From contig JBDTVS010000117.1 in the NCBI GenBank assembly GCA_040007095.1, forward strand, positions 130,935 to 194,934: a stretch of 64,000 nucleotides of DNA, read 5' to 3'. Numbering within the stretch: position 1 is the first letter of the stretch; each line of letters starts with the position of its first letter. The notes beneath the pieces are model-generated. The model saw only the letters and a list, made by a program, of their open reading frames with translations. It searched no databases and had not been told where the DNA came from. The DNA is from JBDTVS01 sp040007095 (lineage in GTDB: Bacteria; Acidobacteriota; Vicinamibacteria; Vicinamibacterales; CAVVIG01). This document shows, piece after piece, positions 61,240-64,000 of the stretch. The translations under genes and the position numbers were made by a program.

Positions 61240-61528
61240 CCCTTGCCTGGAATCGTGCCGCGACGAGAATCTATGGCTGGAGCGAGGAGACGAAGCGCTG
61301 AGGATGGGCATTCTCGACCTGGTTCCTGAAGGCCGTCGCGAGCACACGCTGGCGACGATGCAACAGCTGAAACGAGGAGACGTCGTGGCACCGTGTCGCG
61401 CGCAGCGGTCAACGAAAGACGGCCGCATCGTCGACATGTGGATCACCGCCACCGCGCTGGTGAACGACACCGGAGAGCCGTATGCGGTGACCACCACTGA
61501 GCAGCGTACCGGCGAACCATCCGTGTGA
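61240..61528 (+). pseudogene. Frameshifted C-terminal half of a PAS domain
   Basis: One frame encodes LAWNRAATRIYGWSE up to about 61287, the classic start of a PAS core, and then reaches a TGA. From about 61288 the next frame continues with DEALRMGILDLVPEGRREH and KDGRIVDMWITATALVND, the second half of the same PAS domain, ending at 61528. One base shift separates the two parts. Nothing upstream gives the usual N terminus. It resembles the C-terminal PAS of CheB/CheR-type proteins that often precede PAS kinases. Its end overlaps the next start by GTGA. Confidence 0.75.
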
Positions 61529-62877
61529 CTGAGGACCTGCGCCGTCGAGCCGAAGCGAAAGCCCGACAACTGGGCGCCGCGCCCCCGGCGCCCGTTCGTG
61601 ACTTGTCGCCCGACGAATCGCAGCGGGTGTTGCACGATCTGCGGGTGCACCAGATCGAGCTGGAAATGCAGAACGACGAGCTGCGCCTGACGCAGGAACG
61701 GCTCGAGGACTCGCGAGCCCGCTATTTCGACCTGTACGATCTGGCGCCGGTGGGTTATCTCACAATCGAAGACCACAATCTGATTGTCGAGGCCAACCTT
61801 ACCGCGGCGACGTTGTTGGGCGTCACTCGTGGGACGCTGGTCAATCAGTCGATCACCGCCTACATCGCCCCTCAGGACCAGGACGGTTACTACCTGTACC
61901 ACCGCCGCCTGCTGGCAACGGGCGTCCCGGGAGTCATCGATCTCCAGATGCAACGAGCCGGCGGCGAGCCATTCTGGGCCCGCCTCGAAGCGACAACGGC
62001 GCAGAAAGCTGACGGCCACAGCGAAGTCTGTCGGGTCGTGATGAGCGACATCAGCGAGCGAAAGCGATTGGAAGCGGAACGGCTTCGGCTCGAGCGGGAG
62101 CTGCAACAGGCCGAAAAAGCAGAGAGCCTCGGGCGCATGGCGGCGGCGATCGCCCATCATTTCAACAATCATCTCGCCGTGGTCATGGGAAACCTCGAGC
62201 TGTCGTTGGACGGGCCCCGGGGGGACTCGAAATACCTGAACAACGCCCTTCGAGCTACCCGCAAGGCGGCAGAGCTCAGCCGGCTGCTGCTGACCTACCT
62301 CGGACAGGACTCCGGCAGCCGCGAGGCGTTGGACCTTTCCGAGCTGTGCCGCCACACTCTGCCCATGTTGCGGGCCGCCATCCCTGATGGTGTCGTCGTC
62401 GAAGCCGATTTGCCTTCGTCAGGGCCGGCGGTGCACGGGAACCAGAACCAACTGCAGCTGTTGCTGACCCACCTCCTGACCAATGCATGGGAAGCGGGCG
62501 GCGACCTCAAGACGCCAATCCGTCTGACGGTCAAGACCGTTGCCCCGACCGACATTCCGACCGGGCACCGCTTCGCCACCAACTGGCAACCGCGCAGCCA
62601 GTACTACGCCTGCCTGGAAATCAGCGACGGCGGGTGCGGAATCGAGGAGAGGGACATCGAAAAGATCTTCGAACCGTTCTTCACCACCAAGTTCATCGGC
62701 CGGGGTCTGGGCCTGCCGATCACTCTGGGAATCGTGATCGCGCACAGCGGCGTCATGTTGGTCGAGACCTCGCGCGGTCCTCGGAGCGGGACTGTGTTTC
62801 GCGTGTACCTTCCAGGCGATGAGCGACTCGAAGCCACGACTCAGGACGAGGATCTGAAAGGACGAACGACCAGATGA
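61525..62877 (+). CDS. PAS-domain sensor histidine kinase
   Basis: The protein is 450 residues from GTG 61525. An N-terminal helical region (LRVHQIELEMQNDELRLTQERL) is followed by one PAS domain (about 65-165, LAPVGYLTIEDHNLIVEAN). The HisKA helix holds the phosphorylated His in GRMAAAIAHHFNNHLAV, and the ATPase has N-box NQLQLLLTHLLTNAWEA, G1-box ISDGGCGIEERDIEKIFEPF and GLPITLGIV. No transmembrane segment or receiver domain is present, so it is a soluble kinase acting on an unlinked response regulator. It overlaps the hydrolase gene by ATGA. Confidence 0.88.
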   Translation: MTEDLRRRAEAKARQLGAAPPAPVRDLSPDESQRVLHDLRVHQIELEMQNDELRLTQERLEDSRARYFDLYDLAPVGYLTIEDHNLIVEANLTAATLLGVTRGTLVNQSITAYIAPQDQDGYYLYHRRLLATGVPGVIDLQMQRAGGEPFWARLEATTAQKADGHSEVCRVVMSDISERKRLEAERLRLERELQQAEKAESLGRMAAAIAHHFNNHLAVVMGNLELSLDGPRGDSKYLNNALRATRKAAELSRLLLTYLGQDSGSREALDLSELCRHTLPMLRAAIPDGVVVEADLPSSGPAVHGNQNQLQLLLTHLLTNAWEAGGDLKTPIRLTVKTVAPTDIPTGHRFATNWQPRSQYYACLEISDGGCGIEERDIEKIFEPFFTTKFIGRGLGLPITLGIVIAHSGVMLVETSRGPRSGTVFRVYLPGDERLEATTQDEDLKGRTTR

Positions 62878-63866
62878 GGCGGCGAACGTTTCTCGAGTCT
62901 TCGGCGATGGCGTTGGCCGGCGCGGTCGCCGGCACGAGGGGCGGTCAGGCCCAGACGGGCGCGACCGTGATCGAACGACGGATCGACACGCCCGTACTGA
63001 ACGTGGGCTTCGAGGAACGCGGCAATCCGGGCGGTTTCCCGATTGTCCTTCTCCATGGTTTCCCCGACGACGTGCGGGCCTGGGACGAAGTGGCGCCGCC
63101 GCTCGCCACCGCCGGACATCGAGTGCTGGTCCCCTACCTGCGTGGGTACGGAACCACCCGCTTTCGCGATGCCGCCGCGCCGCGGATGGGGGAACAGGCG
63201 GCGATTGGACAGGACCTGGTTGATTTCGCCGACGCGCTCGGCCTCGCGCGCTTTGCCGTCGCGGGGTATGACTGGGGTGGACGTGCCGCGTGCATCGCCG
63301 CCGCGCTGCATCCCGACCGTGTTCGTGCGGCGGTGCTGATTGGCGGGTACTCGATTCAAGACACCATCGCGCCGCCGCGCCCGGCGGCACCGGAAGCGGA
63401 ACAGGCCTTGTGGTATCAGTGGTACTTCAACACCGAGCGGGGGCGGGCGGGGCTCGCCGCGAATCGCCGACCCCTTTGCCGCCTGCTGTGGAAGACGTGG
63501 TCGCCGACCTGGCGCTTCACCGACGAGACATTCGACAGAACGGCCGGCTCGTTCGACAACCCGGATTTCGTGGACGTCGTCATCCACTCCTATCGCCACC
63601 GCAATCTCAACGCGCCCGGCGAGCCGAGGTTCGCCGAGGTCGAACGGCGGCTCGCCGCACGCCCGAAGGTCGATGTCCCCTCGATTCTTCTCTACGGCGC
63701 GGACGACGGCATCGCGACGCCGGCGGCGGATTCACCGGCCGATCGTGCAGCGTTTTCCAAGCTCATCGCCCGGCGCATTGTCGCAGGTGCCGGTCATTTC
63801 GTGCCGCGTGAAAGACCCGAGGCCGTGTCGGCGGCGATGTTGGAGCTGCTGAGCACCACCCGCTAG
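62874..63866 (+). CDS. Exported alpha/beta hydrolase, epoxide-hydrolase-like
   Basis: The protein is 330 residues. The N terminus has a Tat-like signal (MRRRTFLESSAMALAGAV). The alpha/beta hydrolase core shows the oxyanion motif LLHGFPDDVRAWDEV, the nucleophile elbow AVAGYDWGGRAACIAA (Asp in GYDWGG), and a catalytic His in AGAGHFVPRERP. Asp as nucleophile fits epoxide hydrolases and haloalkane dehalogenases. The ATG overlaps the kinase stop (ATGA). A substrate cannot be given. Confidence 0.85.
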   Translation: MRRRTFLESSAMALAGAVAGTRGGQAQTGATVIERRIDTPVLNVGFEERGNPGGFPIVLLHGFPDDVRAWDEVAPPLATAGHRVLVPYLRGYGTTRFRDAAAPRMGEQAAIGQDLVDFADALGLARFAVAGYDWGGRAACIAAALHPDRVRAAVLIGGYSIQDTIAPPRPAAPEAEQALWYQWYFNTERGRAGLAANRRPLCRLLWKTWSPTWRFTDETFDRTAGSFDNPDFVDVVIHSYRHRNLNAPGEPRFAEVERRLAARPKVDVPSILLYGADDGIATPAADSPADRAAFSKLIARRIVAGAGHFVPRERPEAVSAAMLELLSTTR

Positions 63867-63884
63867 GCTGATTCTTCCTCAGCC
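63866..63884. terminator. Short hairpin at the hydrolase stop
   Basis: GGCTGA (63866-63871) pairs perfectly with TCAGCC (63879-63884). It starts in the stop codon of the hydrolase. No U-tract follows, so this is only a possible terminator. Confidence 0.4.
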
Positions 63885-64000
63885 GCTCGATCGACCTGGA
63901 CCGTCCGCGCAGAACGCCGCCCTCGCGGAACAATCGTCTGGCGCTGCTAGCCTGGATTCCCACGGAGGGATCTTGGGCTAACGAATCTGCCGGGATCCCG

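Noticed and set aside
61181..61300. The frame before the PAS fragment as a normal N terminus
   Set aside because: The residues before DEALRM in that frame are not PAS-like; the matching PAS start is in the neighbouring frame, which points to a frameshift.

Overview
The window is 64 kb of high-GC bacterial chromosome and most resembles a member of Acidobacteriota, probably of the Vicinamibacteria type. The basis is gene content: secreted PQQ-type beta-propeller paralogs, a DUF1592/DUF1552/ankyrin trio, DUF6152, Tat-exported enzymes, many secreted proteins whose mature part begins with a phrase like GKPDFSGMW, and a MoxR/DUF58/VWA locus. This is inference; there is no rRNA or other marker gene. 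No tRNA, rRNA, CRISPR array, prophage or intact transposase gene was seen.

Layout. 1-4776: three co-directional secreted beta-propeller genes, the third with a signal peptide that appears to be built from a hairpin repeat. 5020-9815: a HemW-like radical SAM enzyme, a hotdog thioesterase, a PaaK-like CoA ligase and a flavin halogenase-like oxidoreductase, which look like a small biosynthetic or aromatic-acid locus. 9892-17726: a fourth propeller, a sodium/solute symporter, a monoheme cytochrome, a Tat-exported thiamine-diphosphate enzyme and an NPP-type phosphodiesterase. 17822-24205: a minus-strand MoxR / DUF58 / BatD-like / VWA / TPR-like / VWA cluster. 24298-34768: thioesterase, DUF6152, sorbosone-dehydrogenase-type protein, Uma2 nuclease, CxxCH protein, ankyrin proteins, MFS transporter and a GCPII-like M28 peptidase. 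34860-41489: GYD protein, ankyrin protein and the DUF1552/DUF1592 pair. 41934-44561: FMN-binding protein, NapH/NosR-like ferredoxin and ApbE, an extracytoplasmic flavin electron-transfer module. 44945-53290: acetyltransferase, cupin, flavin monooxygenase, BamE-like protein, a DisA_N-related (DACNV-type) protein, DAHP synthase, EVE protein and small secreted proteins.

53493-60751 is the most unusual locus: a tightly packed minus-strand operon with a PspA-like coiled-coil protein, a membrane-anchored ABC substrate-binding domain fused to OmpA, an ABC permease and ATPase, a membrane coiled-coil protein, a double-AAA+ ATPase with a degenerate first module, and a small helical protein. It looks like an envelope-stress or membrane-maintenance machine that couples an ABC importer-type complex to PspA and AAA+ proteins. 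61240-63866 holds a decayed PAS fragment, a PAS histidine kinase and an alpha/beta hydrolase.

Two dispersed repeat families stand out. Three copies (about 31985-32140, 48471-48636, 52188-52347) of a roughly 160-bp element have long self-complementary arms that differ between copies around a conserved core, and each sits just upstream of a start codon. A second family of ACAAAGACACGAAG-type hairpins occurs in intergenic gaps, and one member appears to have been captured in a coding region.
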